A stretch of DNA of 64,000 bases, from contig NZ_CYPU01000018.1 in the NCBI RefSeq assembly GCF_001458195.1, positions 62,001-126,000 of the forward strand, in the 5' to 3' direction. The notes beneath the pieces were generated by a model that saw only the letters and a program-made list of their open reading frames with translations, was not told the DNA's origin and searched no databases. Position 1 is the first letter of the stretch. The number at the start of each line of letters is the position of its first letter. A program made the position numbers and the translations under genes. The DNA is from Ruegeria atlantica. Its GTDB lineage: Bacteria > Pseudomonadota > Alphaproteobacteria > Rhodobacterales > Rhodobacteraceae. Positions 9,465 through 17,890 of this stretch are shown here, piece by piece.

Positions 9465-10066
9465 GCCGCCCCATCATCGCCATTTTGCGTGGCTTGCAAC
9501 CGGCAGAAGCCGCCAATGTAGGTCATGCCCTGATCGAATCTGGTATCAACAAGATCGAGGTGCCGTTGAATTCGCCTGACCCGCTGAACAGCATTGATTC
9601 GTTGGCCAGCTCATTCGGCGATCAAGCATTGATCGGCGCTGGCACGGTTCTGACCCCCGAGCAGGCAGAGGCCGTTTCGCAAGTTGGCGGTAAGCTGATC
9701 GTTTCCCCGAATTATGACGCCGAGGTCATTGTGCGTTCTGTCGCGCTTAACATGCAAAGCTGGCCGGGCGTCTATACCCCGACCGAGGCGTTTGCCGCGC
9801 TTAAGGCTGGCGCGACGGGATTGAAATTGTTCCCGGGTGTCACCGCCGGACCAAGTGGTTTGGCTGCACTGCGACCTGTATTGCCATCGGGTACTTTGGT
9901 CTATGCCGTTGGTGGCGCTGGACCTGAGAACTTCGCCGAATGGATCAAGGCTGGGGCAGACGGGTTTGGCATCGGATCGGCCCTGTTCAAACCGGGGATG
10001 TCCGTCGCGGAAATTGCCGGTCAGGCCAAGCGGATCGTCGCTGCCTATGACGAGGCGGCTGGATGA
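9461..10066 (+). CDS. dgoA: 2-dehydro-3-deoxy-6-phosphogalactonate aldolase
   Basis: A 201-residue class I aldolase that cleaves KDPGal to pyruvate and glyceraldehyde 3-phosphate. Family signatures are IAILRG near the N-terminus, KIEVPLNSP with the catalytic Glu, IGAGTVL, VSPN and the Schiff-base lysine in GLKLFPG, then AVGGAGPENFAEW and GIGSALF. The frame is open from about 9410, but the ATG at 9461 (MSRPIIAILRG) matches homologue N-termini and overlaps the dgoK stop as ATGA. LNSP after the Glu points to the galactonate (DgoA) rather than the gluconate (Eda) branch. Confidence 0.93.
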   Translation: MSRPIIAILRGLQPAEAANVGHALIESGINKIEVPLNSPDPLNSIDSLASSFGDQALIGAGTVLTPEQAEAVSQVGGKLIVSPNYDAEVIVRSVALNMQSWPGVYTPTEAFAALKAGATGLKLFPGVTAGPSGLAALRPVLPSGTLVYAVGGAGPENFAEWIKAGADGFGIGSALFKPGMSVAEIAGQAKRIVAAYDEAAG

Positions 10067-10923
10067 GCTTTGTTTTTGATGATCGCCCTTGTGAGCTTGG
10101 CGAAGGACCCCTGTGGCATCCTGAACGCAAGCAACTGTTCTGGTTTGACATCATCAACAAACGTTTGATGACGCAGAGCGGGGTTGAGCAACACAGCTGG
10201 CAGTTTTCGGAACATGTCTCTGCGGCAGGTTGGGTGGACCGGGATACGATCGTGATGGCCTCAGAAACCGGCCTGTGGCGGTTTGGTTTGGACAGTGGTC
10301 AAAAAGACCTGATCGTCTCGCTTGAGGCGGACAACCCGGTCACCCGCTCCAATGACGGGCGCGCAGACCCGTGGGGCGGGTTCTGGATCGGGACGATGGG
10401 AAAAAACGTCGAACAAGAGGCGGGCGCGATCTATCGGTACTGGCAGGGCGAACTACGCCTGCTTGTGCCCGAGGTCACAATCTCGAACGCGATCTGTTTT
10501 GCCCCAGACAAGTCCCGCGTCTATTACACCGATACAGTCACACAACAGGTTAGGCGCTGCTCGCTGGAGCCTGAGACGGGGTGGCCCGAAGGCAATAGCA
10601 CGGTGTTTCTCGACTTGCGCGCTGATGACCTTTACCCCGATGGAGCAGTGGTTGACGCAGAAGGCAATATCTGGATCGCCCAATGGGGGGCAAACCGTGT
10701 CGCTTGCTATGACCCGAACGGGCGGTTTCGGCATGCCGTTTCGTTTCAGGCCGAACATACATCTTGTCCCGCCTTTGGCGGCGACGATCTGACAACGCTG
10801 TTTTGCACCACTGCCCGTCAGGGGTTGGACGCAGACACTGTTGAAACACAACCAACCAATGGCATGACCTTTGGCGCATTGGGCGCGGGCACAGGCCAGG
10901 CAGAACACAGAGTCCTTCTATGA
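10063..10923 (+). CDS. SMP-30/gluconolactonase-family sugar lactonase
   Basis: A 286-residue six-bladed beta-propeller lactonase. Motifs include CELGEGPLWHPE at the start with the metal-site Glu, SNDGRADPWGGFWIGTMG near residues 97-112, the ISNAICFAPD stretch with metal-site Asn, and YPDGAVVDAEGNIWIAQWG near 205-223 with the catalytic Asp. The family hydrolyses aldonolactones using a divalent cation. In this operon it most likely opens galactonolactone, the product of the SDR enzyme, to galactonate. Start and stop overlap both neighbours by four bases (ATGA). Confidence 0.88.
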   Translation: MSFVFDDRPCELGEGPLWHPERKQLFWFDIINKRLMTQSGVEQHSWQFSEHVSAAGWVDRDTIVMASETGLWRFGLDSGQKDLIVSLEADNPVTRSNDGRADPWGGFWIGTMGKNVEQEAGAIYRYWQGELRLLVPEVTISNAICFAPDKSRVYYTDTVTQQVRRCSLEPETGWPEGNSTVFLDLRADDLYPDGAVVDAEGNIWIAQWGANRVACYDPNGRFRHAVSFQAEHTSCPAFGGDDLTTLFCTTARQGLDADTVETQPTNGMTFGALGAGTGQAEHRVLL

Positions 10924-12833
10924 AACCAGAACTTGGTGTTTGCTATTACCCGGAACATTGGCCTGAGGCCATGTGGGCCGAAGACGCGGCTCGAATGGTT
11001 GAAACTGGCATAAGCTGGGTCCGGATCGGTGAGTTTGCCTGGAGCCGAATGGAGCCGGTTCCAGGCGATCTGAAGTTGGATTGGCTGGACCGTGCAATCG
11101 AAACGCTTGGGGCGGCTGGGCTCAAGGTTGTGCTGGGGACGCCTACTGCGACGCCTCCGCGGTGGATGCTTGAGAAACACCCAGACATGCTGGCAGTGGA
11201 TGTGCAGGGGAATACACGAAAATTCGGCTCACGCAGGCATTATTGTTTTAGCCATCCGGGTTATGTCCAGGAATCCGCCCGCATCGCCCGGATCATGGGC
11301 GAGCGCTATGGACGAAACCCGCATATTGCGGCCTGGCAAATCGACAATGAATATGGCTGTCACGATACGACAGTCAGCTATGGCCTCGCCGCTCTGCATG
11401 CCTTTCGGCTTTGGCTAAAGGATCAATACGGCAGCATTGAAGCGCTAAACGAGGCATGGGGCAACATATTCTGGGCGATGGAGTATCGCGATTTCGACCA
11501 GATTGATTTACCCAATCTGACAGTGACCGAACCCAACCCGGCGCATGTTCTGGCGTTCCGGCGTTTCAGTTCGGATCAGGTCGTTGCGTATAACAAAGCC
11601 CAGGCAGATATACTGCGCGCTTTGACCGATGCGCCTTTGTTGCACAATTATATGGGCCGAGTGCTGGATTTCGACCATTTCAAGGTTGGCGAAGATCTGG
11701 ATATCGCCACATGGGACAGCTATCCAATTGGCTTCCTCTCCGACCGGCTTGAGGCGGATGAAGCGCACAAAACCGCCTTTCTTCAGCAGGGCGACCCGGA
11801 CATGCAGGCATTTCACCATGACCTGTATCGCGCGGTCGGCCGTGGCCGTTGGTGGGTGATGGAGCAGCAACCCGGCCCGGTGAATTGGGCACCATACAAT
11901 CCGGCACCACTACCCGGAATGGTTAAGCTTTGGTCGCTTGAGGCAGTGGCGCACGGGGCAGAGGTCGTCAGCTATTTCCGCTGGCGGCAGGCCCCGTTTG
12001 CACAAGAGCAAATGCATGCGGGGTTGCTGACACCCAACAACCGCCCTGCCCCGGCCCTGACCGAGGCAAAGCTGACTTCGGACGCGTTGTCAGAAATAGG
12101 CAACGTTGTGCAAACACAGGCCCAGGTGGCCATCCTGTTCGACTACGCCTCGGATTGGGCTTGGTCGACACAGCCTCAGGGCGCGGGATTTGACTATTTC
12201 CGTCTGGTTTTCTCGGCGTATCGCGCCTTGCGGCGGGCGGGCTTGCCTGTGGACTTCGTGTCCTCAACCAACATTCCGCGTGTTGGTTACAAGTTCATCC
12301 TTGCTCCGGGGATAGCCACCGTGAGCGACAATTTGGAGCGTCAATTGGTGGAGGCCAGTGATCTGCTCATCCTGGGTCCACGCAGCGGGGCGATCACACA
12401 TGATTTCCAGATTCCCCGGGCACGACCCGGTCTGAACGGTCTGAAATGCGACGTCGACCTAGTTGAGACACTGCCGCCTAACATCCGCCGTGGCGTTGAA
12501 GGCGGCGGCGCGGCGCAACATTGGATCGACAGGGTTTCGGGGACTGCCCCCAATTTGCTGACATTTGCAGATGGCACCCCTGCGCTTTTGGGTGAAAATC
12601 GCCTTTGGTATCTGGCAGGTTTCCCGGATGACACATTGTGGGACCGAGTCGTTGAAATGGCCGCGCGCAAAACCGAGGTTACCCTATATCCGATGCCCAA
12701 AGGGTTGCGCCGTCGCGAGACGGCCACGCATGTTTTCCTAATAAATTACAATGCGCAACCGGTCGCATGGAACGGTGACGTCGTTGACGCCTGTGACGTT
12801 GCTGTCACGCAGAAAGACGCGCCCGAAGAGTAA
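10920..12833 (+). CDS. Beta-galactosidase, glycoside hydrolase family 42
   Basis: A 637-residue GH42 enzyme, cytoplasmic, with no signal peptide. It begins LGVCYYPEHWPE, the usual GH42 start. The acid/base Glu is E144 in QIDNEYGCHD and the nucleophile is E315 in VMEQQPGPVNW. A TIM barrel (about 1-390) is followed by the trimerisation domain and a C-terminal beta domain. It is the last gene of the operon and overlaps the lactonase by ATGA. With the GH4 enzyme it would release galactose from both beta- and alpha-linked substrates for the oxidative pathway. Confidence 0.94.
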   Translation: MKPELGVCYYPEHWPEAMWAEDAARMVETGISWVRIGEFAWSRMEPVPGDLKLDWLDRAIETLGAAGLKVVLGTPTATPPRWMLEKHPDMLAVDVQGNTRKFGSRRHYCFSHPGYVQESARIARIMGERYGRNPHIAAWQIDNEYGCHDTTVSYGLAALHAFRLWLKDQYGSIEALNEAWGNIFWAMEYRDFDQIDLPNLTVTEPNPAHVLAFRRFSSDQVVAYNKAQADILRALTDAPLLHNYMGRVLDFDHFKVGEDLDIATWDSYPIGFLSDRLEADEAHKTAFLQQGDPDMQAFHHDLYRAVGRGRWWVMEQQPGPVNWAPYNPAPLPGMVKLWSLEAVAHGAEVVSYFRWRQAPFAQEQMHAGLLTPNNRPAPALTEAKLTSDALSEIGNVVQTQAQVAILFDYASDWAWSTQPQGAGFDYFRLVFSAYRALRRAGLPVDFVSSTNIPRVGYKFILAPGIATVSDNLERQLVEASDLLILGPRSGAITHDFQIPRARPGLNGLKCDVDLVETLPPNIRRGVEGGGAAQHWIDRVSGTAPNLLTFADGTPALLGENRLWYLAGFPDDTLWDRVVEMAARKTEVTLYPMPKGLRRRETATHVFLINYNAQPVAWNGDVVDACDVAVTQKDAPEE

Positions 12834-12855
12834 TAACCTCTCCGGGCGCACGTTT
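12819..12855 (+). terminator. Probable intrinsic terminator of the galactoside operon
   Basis: The arms GCGCCCG (12819-12825) and CGGGCGC (12843-12849) pair perfectly, with partial extra pairing inside, and ACGTTTTGG follows. The hairpin spans the stop codon of the GH42 gene. It lies between convergent operons and could serve either strand. The T run is short, so efficiency is uncertain. Confidence 0.5.
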
Positions 12856-12873
12856 TGGATTTAGCATCAAAAC

Positions 12874-14139
12874 CTACTGGTCAGTCTGCAGGCTGTTGGG
12901 GTCGAACACGCCCCCAAAGCCACCGTTGTTTGAAGGGGGAGTTTCAGTGTCTGAACTCTCCTCCTCGGCGTCCCCACCCAGAGTATTCGGTGCGAAGACA
13001 TTGCCAAAACCACTGTTGTTGGATGGTTTCGGTGTGGATTGCTGCGCACCACCTTGTTCGACTTCTTCGGCCTCGCGCTTCTTACGCTGTTCTTCGCGCT
13101 GCTTGCGCAGCTCTTGAATGCGTTGTTCCGCTTCCACGCGTTTCTGCTCTTTCACATTGGCGATGCATTGGCCGGGGTTGTAGGCCGTTGCGGTGCCAAC
13201 GACAGTGATCGTCGCAACCGCAAACACAACCAGTAGGACAGCCGCCATGTTGCCAGCAAAGAAACTGGGCAGCTTAATCTTGCCGGCCAGCTCCTCAACT
13301 GTGGCGCTCTTGCGGGCTGCGGCCACCAGCTCCTGACGCTTCAGCTTGGCTTCGTTCAACAAGGCAAAGAATACTGTCAGTGCCACGATGATGAAGGCCA
13401 GAGCCGAAATGGCGGGCGTGATACCATACCGCACTTTTTGGGCCAGTTCGATCGTCAGCGTCGGGTATTCACCAAAGGTGAAAGTGGTCGTGTTGTAGTT
13501 CTCGAACGAGGCGAGGAACGCCAGCACTGCAGCCGACGCGATCGCAGGACGCATGAAGGGCAACAGGATCTTGCGGAAAGCCTGAGCATGCGTTGCACCA
13601 AGGTCCAACGCCGCTTCGGTCAATGCCACATCGTAACGCTGCAGGCGCGCCACCAGAACCAACATGCAATAGCTTGCAATAAAGGTGGATTGGCCGATTA
13701 CCGTCAGGAAGATACCGTTAGACAGGAAGCTATCTGCACCCAGTCCCAGCATCCGGTTGATCCGATCCCAGAACACCAAAGTCGAGATGCCCAGAACAAC
13801 ACCCGGGATCAGGATCGGAGCGATTATGATCGTATAGTAGGTCGCGCGCAACTTAGGCCAGATCTGGGTCAGCATCAGCGCACCGGCCAGACCCATCGCC
13901 ACCGATAGAATAACCGTTCCGGCGCCAATGATCAGCGAGTTCTTGATGCCGTTCAGGATACGCTGATCCTGAAACAGCTCGCCGAACCACTGGAAGGTCA
14001 GACACTCCCACGGCGTCATCCGTGGGAAGGCCGAGGAATTGAAGGCCGTGACCGACATGATTACCAGCGGGCCCAGCAGGTACAGGAAAAAGATGACCAG
14101 ATAGACCCAGATGCTTACACGAAGGAAGGAATTGTTCAT
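12874..14139 (-). CDS. Polyamine-type ABC permease (PotC-like) with extra C-terminal membrane segment and repeat tail
   Basis: A 421-residue inner-membrane permease, far longer than the usual 260-290. Residues 1-265 are an ordinary PotC-like permease with six membrane segments and the EAA loop ALTEAALDLGATHAQAFRKI (172-191). Beyond this come a linker, a seventh hydrophobic segment (about 296-318), a highly charged probable coiled coil (about 327-362, rich in Glu, Arg, Lys and Gln), and two near-identical 19-residue units at 372-390 and 402-420, each starting PSNN and containing GFG-VF-PN-L. The extra segment should place the tail in the periplasm. Its role is unknown. It overlaps the upstream permease gene by ATGA. 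Confidence 0.9.
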   Translation of the reverse strand: MNNSFLRVSIWVYLVIFFLYLLGPLVIMSVTAFNSSAFPRMTPWECLTFQWFGELFQDQRILNGIKNSLIIGAGTVILSVAMGLAGALMLTQIWPKLRATYYTIIIAPILIPGVVLGISTLVFWDRINRMLGLGADSFLSNGIFLTVIGQSTFIASYCMLVLVARLQRYDVALTEAALDLGATHAQAFRKILLPFMRPAIASAAVLAFLASFENYNTTTFTFGEYPTLTIELAQKVRYGITPAISALAFIIVALTVFFALLNEAKLKRQELVAAARKSATVEELAGKIKLPSFFAGNMAAVLLVVFAVATITVVGTATAYNPGQCIANVKEQKRVEAEQRIQELRKQREEQRKKREAEEVEQGGAQQSTPKPSNNSGFGNVFAPNTLGGDAEEESSDTETPPSNNGGFGGVFDPNSLQTDQ

Positions 14140-15056
14140 TTCCCGATATCCCCCATGTTTACCTTGAACAGGCGCATCATCGCCAGCACGAACAGGATAC
14201 AGGTCACCAGAAGAACGATGGCGTAGGCGGCACCCTGCGGCCAGTCATTGTTGTCATTGAATTGCTGGTAGATCAGCTGCGTGAACCACAGGCTGGACGG
14301 TCCGCCCAGGATTTGCGGCGCGGCCAGCGCACCGGCGCTTAGCATGAACACCATGGTACAGCCCGAGCTGATGCCCGGTTTGGCGTAAGGAATGACCACA
14401 CGCCAGTGAATTCGCCACCATGGCGCACCAAGATCGCGCGCGGCCTCGATCTGGTTTTTATCCAGACTTTCGATCACGTTGTACATTGGGAAGATCATCA
14501 GAAGGATGTAGGCATAACCCAGACCGGCATAGAGCGCGATGTCATTGCGAATAAAGTCAAACGGCGTATCCCAGATGCCCAGCCCCACGAACAGGGTATT
14601 CAAAACACCGGTCTCACCAAAGATGATCCGCAGGGCAAAGGCGCGCAAAATCTCGTTGATCCAGTATGGGATGATCAGCATGATCGCGAAGATGCGAATG
14701 TGGTTGCCTTTGGACTGGCCCAGATAATAGGCAATCGGATAGCAGAGGATCAGGTTGAAGATCGTCACACAGACTGCGGCCAGCAGTGTGCGAAAAAAGA
14801 CCCTCAGGTCGACTGCATTATAGGACTGACTACCGCCTTCGGGGCCATAGATCAGGTACTTGTAGTTCTCCAGCGTATAGACGTCCTTGGGCCCGCCAAT
14901 CTCGGGCGGTGGCAGGTTCGGACGGAAGGAAAAATCCAGCATCGACAGCTGGGGCAGAATGATCAGGCCAATAGTCCAGAATAGGACAAGACCCAATATT
15001 GCGGCGCCCATGCCGATGCCGTTTCGGCTAAAGAATTCTTTCAGGAAGCCTGGCAT
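14136..15056 (-). CDS. Polyamine-type ABC permease (PotB-like)
   Basis: A 306-residue permease with six predicted membrane segments, the first being MGAAILGLVLFWTIGLIILP. The EAA loop is NQIEAARDLGAPWWRIHWRVVIP. The frame opens further upstream, but the ATG at 15056 has the better ribosome site (AAGGGG seven bases before) and avoids overlap with the ATPase gene. Length is normal, unlike its partner. Third gene of the operon that runs binding protein, ATPase, PotB-like, PotC-like. Confidence 0.9.
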   Translation of the reverse strand: MPGFLKEFFSRNGIGMGAAILGLVLFWTIGLIILPQLSMLDFSFRPNLPPPEIGGPKDVYTLENYKYLIYGPEGGSQSYNAVDLRVFFRTLLAAVCVTIFNLILCYPIAYYLGQSKGNHIRIFAIMLIIPYWINEILRAFALRIIFGETGVLNTLFVGLGIWDTPFDFIRNDIALYAGLGYAYILLMIFPMYNVIESLDKNQIEAARDLGAPWWRIHWRVVIPYAKPGISSGCTMVFMLSAGALAAPQILGGPSSLWFTQLIYQQFNDNNDWPQGAAYAIVLLVTCILFVLAMMRLFKVNMGDIGK

Positions 15057-15066
15057 AGTCGGCCCC

Positions 15067-16179
15067 TTATTCCGCGGCCAATTCACCCGCCGGAACTAGA
15101 ACCGCATTGCGGGTCTCATATTCCAACGTGATGTTTTGGCCTGTGTGGTCATCGAAGGATTGGCCGAGGTTTGGCAAGGACACCTTGATCTCTTTACCGC
15201 CGTCACCTTCGGTGAAGATGTTGAAGACGTTACCTTCGAATTCTTCGTGGTTCACCCGCGCGGTGACAAAGTGATCGCCTGACACACCATCGGCGGCGAT
15301 CGCAAAAGCTTCGGGGCGAATGAACATCATGGCGTCATCACCCACTGCAAGCTTTCCTTGGTTGGCGGTCGAGATGCGTGCAACCAATTCACCAGACCGG
15401 TTCGTTGAAATCAGCGCTTCGTTCCCCATAATCTGTTTAATTTTGCCGCGGAATACGTTGTTTTCACCTACGAAAGAGGCCGCGAATGCAGTGTTGGGGT
15501 CATTATAGATAGTCTTGCCATCGGCGATTTGATCGATCACGCCAGCCCGCATGACAGCGATATTGTCTGACATGGTCAGGGCTTCGCCCTGGTCGTGGGT
15601 GATATAGATGAAAGTGATGCCGACACGCTTTTGAATCTCTCGCAGCTCGGTGCGCATATGCTGGCGCAGTTTGAGGTCCAGCGCGGACAACGGTTCATCC
15701 AGCAGCAGCACGTCCGGTTCCGCACATAGCGCGCGGGCGATGGCAACCCGTTGGCGCTGACCACCGGACAACTCGCTTGGCAGCTTGTCACCCTGGTCTG
15801 GCAGTGCGATCATGTCCAGCAGCTCATCGGCACGCTTTCGGCGTTCTTTTGCGCTTGCGCCGCTGATCTCCAATGAGAAGGTGATATTTTCCCACACTTT
15901 CATCAGCGGGAACAACGCGAGGTTCTGAAAAATCAGGGCGGTCGGGCGTTTGTTCGGGCCGATGCCCCGCATATCTTTGCCGCCGATCAGAACTTTGCCT
16001 TCGCTTGGTTCAAGAAAGCCCGAAACTGCCCGCAGGATCGTTGTTTTGCCGCATCCCGAGGGACCGAGAAACGAAAAGAAGTCGCCCCCGTTGATATTCA
16101 CGTTTGCATCCCTCACGGCGACAAAATCACCGAAACGGATCCACAGGTTCTCAAGATCTACACCGACCCCTGCACTCAT
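15067..16179 (-). CDS. Polyamine-type ABC transporter ATP-binding protein (PotA-like)
   Basis: A 370-residue ATPase. Walker A GPSGCGKTT, Q-loop IFQNLALFPLM, signature LSGGQRQR, Walker B VLLLDEPLSALD and switch histidine ITHDQGEA are all intact. A TOBE-type C-terminal domain follows from about residue 240, with MMFIRPEAFAIA typical of PotA/AfuC ATPases. It lies between the binding-protein gene and the permeases on the minus strand and powers that importer. Confidence 0.93.
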   Translation of the reverse strand: MSAGVGVDLENLWIRFGDFVAVRDANVNINGGDFFSFLGPSGCGKTTILRAVSGFLEPSEGKVLIGGKDMRGIGPNKRPTALIFQNLALFPLMKVWENITFSLEISGASAKERRKRADELLDMIALPDQGDKLPSELSGGQRQRVAIARALCAEPDVLLLDEPLSALDLKLRQHMRTELREIQKRVGITFIYITHDQGEALTMSDNIAVMRAGVIDQIADGKTIYNDPNTAFAASFVGENNVFRGKIKQIMGNEALISTNRSGELVARISTANQGKLAVGDDAMMFIRPEAFAIAADGVSGDHFVTARVNHEEFEGNVFNIFTEGDGGKEIKVSLPNLGQSFDDHTGQNITLEYETRNAVLVPAGELAAE

Positions 16180-16258
16180 TTTTGGTATCTCCGTCAGGTA
16201 CGGTCCATGACCGCACCGAAATAGCGTCCGTCACGCCATTGTGGCATGCGGGTTGATA

Positions 16259-16282
16259 GCCCTCCGCACAGTGGCGGAGGGC
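16259..16282 (-). other. Intergenic hairpin between binding-protein and ATPase genes
   Basis: Perfect nine-base arms GCCCTCCGC and GCGGAGGGC surround a six-base loop, just downstream of the binding-protein stop on the minus strand. No T run follows in the direction of transcription. It mirrors the hairpin after the binding-protein gene at 2839-2858 and probably limits read-through or protects the upstream transcript. Confidence 0.6.
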
Positions 16283-16297
16283 ACCTTGTCAAAGCAA

Positions 16298-17422
16298 TCA
16301 GGCGCTTTTGAACTTGTTGACGAACTCGGTCCGAGTTTCGGCATACCACGGAGCCTCAGCAGGCCATGGGTTCAGGTTTGCCAGTGAGTCGCCCGGATAG
16401 GCCTCGGCGAAGTTCTTCTTGTAGGTGTCGCCCGCATATTGGTCGGCACCCAGAACTGGCGAGTTGTAGCCGTGGCTATCGATGGCGACACCAGCAGGCT
16501 TGGCCTGATAGGCAAAATCGATGAAGGCATAAACCTGGTCAATGTTCTGCGCACCGGTCGGCATCGACAAACCGTCGACCCATGCCATCGCACCTTCGAC
16601 CGGAGCCTGATAGTGCACCGGCTCACCAGCTGATTTCAGCGCCAGCGGCGGACCATCCCAAGTCTGGCCGACAATAACGCCTTCGTTCAACAGGCCGTTT
16701 TTCTGGGTGTCAGCGTCGTTCCAGATCAGCTTGATCCGGTTCTTCCGCTCGACGCACCAGTCGGTGATCTGACCCCAGACCTTGCGCATGGTGTCTTCGT
16801 CGCCGTACGCGGCCCAGACAGAGCCAGGCTCCATCTCACCAGAGGCTTCCATATACAGACCCGCACCCAGCATCATCGAATGCGCGCGGCCCATGGTCTT
16901 GCCTGCGTTTGCTTCGGACCAGACGTCCCCATAGGACGGGGCGTCTCCTTCGGGCAGCCACAGGTCGGTGCGGTAGGCAATACCTTCTGTACCCCAGATA
17001 TGCGGCAGCCAGTGCACTCCGCTGTCACCAAAGTTCCAAGCGTCGGTGCCGATCTGCGCCATCGCAGGGTTCACCAGATCAATCGGAACCTTGTTCATGT
17101 CGAAGGGCTGCAACAGTTCCAGCGGCCCCCACTGCAGCGAGCGGTTGTTCGTCGGCGATACGATGTCAAAGCCTTGGCCCTTGGTGGCCTTCATCTTGTT
17201 GATAATTTCTTCGTTCGACCCGATACCGGTATAGTTCACCTTGATTCCGGTCAGAGTTTCAAACTCTTGCAGGAATGCGGGCGGCAGATAGTCCGACCAC
17301 ATCAGAATGTTGATTTCACCCGAAGATGCCAGCGCGCTTTTGCTGTAAAGCGGTGCTGCCAGTGCTGCTGCGCCCGCGCCTTTCAGGACCGAGCGTCTGG
17401 AAACGGTTTTCCGTTCAGCCAT
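16298..17422 (-). CDS. Polyamine-type ABC transporter substrate-binding protein (PotD-like), Tat signal
   Basis: A 374-residue periplasmic binding protein. The N-terminus carries a twin-arginine motif, SRRSVLKG, then a hydrophobic Ala-rich segment ending near SALA, so export is probably by Tat. The mature start INILMWSDYLPPAFLQEFETLTGIKV matches the PotD/PotF group. Ribosome site GGGAG lies nine bases before the ATG. Family members bind spermidine, putrescine or related organic cations; the ligand is not determinable here. First gene of the minus-strand operon. Confidence 0.9.
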   Translation of the reverse strand: MAERKTVSRRSVLKGAGAAALAAPLYSKSALASSGEINILMWSDYLPPAFLQEFETLTGIKVNYTGIGSNEEIINKMKATKGQGFDIVSPTNNRSLQWGPLELLQPFDMNKVPIDLVNPAMAQIGTDAWNFGDSGVHWLPHIWGTEGIAYRTDLWLPEGDAPSYGDVWSEANAGKTMGRAHSMMLGAGLYMEASGEMEPGSVWAAYGDEDTMRKVWGQITDWCVERKNRIKLIWNDADTQKNGLLNEGVIVGQTWDGPPLALKSAGEPVHYQAPVEGAMAWVDGLSMPTGAQNIDQVYAFIDFAYQAKPAGVAIDSHGYNSPVLGADQYAGDTYKKNFAEAYPGDSLANLNPWPAEAPWYAETRTEFVNKFKSA

Positions 17423-17890
17423 ATTTTAGTTCTCCCGTTATTGGACTGTGTTGTTTTGTTATTATAGTTGCCACGCTAGAACTTTGCGGGGGCATTGTCA
17501 GGCCAAAAGTGACGGATTGGCAATTTCGTATGTCCAGATTGCGATTTAATCTAGCAAATATGGCTAGTTACCCCTGGGATCGCAGTCACATATGCAGTCA
17601 CATATTGAGACCGGAGTAGCCTGTTTTGGCAATGTTTCGTAAGAAATTAACACGGCTGCCCGTCGGGCTCGGGACTAGGCTTTGGGCCGTAATTCAAAAG
17701 AGGAAAAGAGGTATTTGCCATGCCCGACCGAAAGAACTCACGTCAAAAACAGTCATAAACTGCATGCATTTGGTAACGCACACAGACCTCGGGACTTACC
17801 ACTGCGGGGCACAGACAACGTTCCAAACTGTGCAGTAAGCGGCATTCGCGTACTGTGCCGCACCTTTCGATCATCATGCGCGGCTCGCGG
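17423..17890. other. Intergenic region, 468 bases, no gene supported
   Basis: This gap separates the potD-like gene from aglK; both run leftward. It should hold the promoter of the polyamine-type operon: the minus strand reads TATAAT at 17466-17461, about 40 bases before the ATG, with no convincing -35. A tandem 12-base repeat is at 17582-17605. A 12-codon frame at 17720 has a GAGG upstream but nothing else in its favour. No RNA gene was recognised. Confidence 0.5.
17582..17605. repeat. Tandem 12-base direct repeat
   Basis: GCAGTCACATAT occurs twice back to back at 17582-17593 and 17594-17605, inside the intergenic region upstream of the polyamine-type operon. Two turns of about one helical repeat each could form a regulator site, but no partner is known. 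Confidence 0.6.

Noticed and set aside
17582..17605. Short tandem repeat considered as the start of a CRISPR array
   Set aside because: Only two 12-base units, no spacers, and no cas genes in the window.
17720..17758. 12-codon frame after a GAGG in the aglK-potD gap
   Set aside because: Too short and unsupported by anything but a weak ribosome site.
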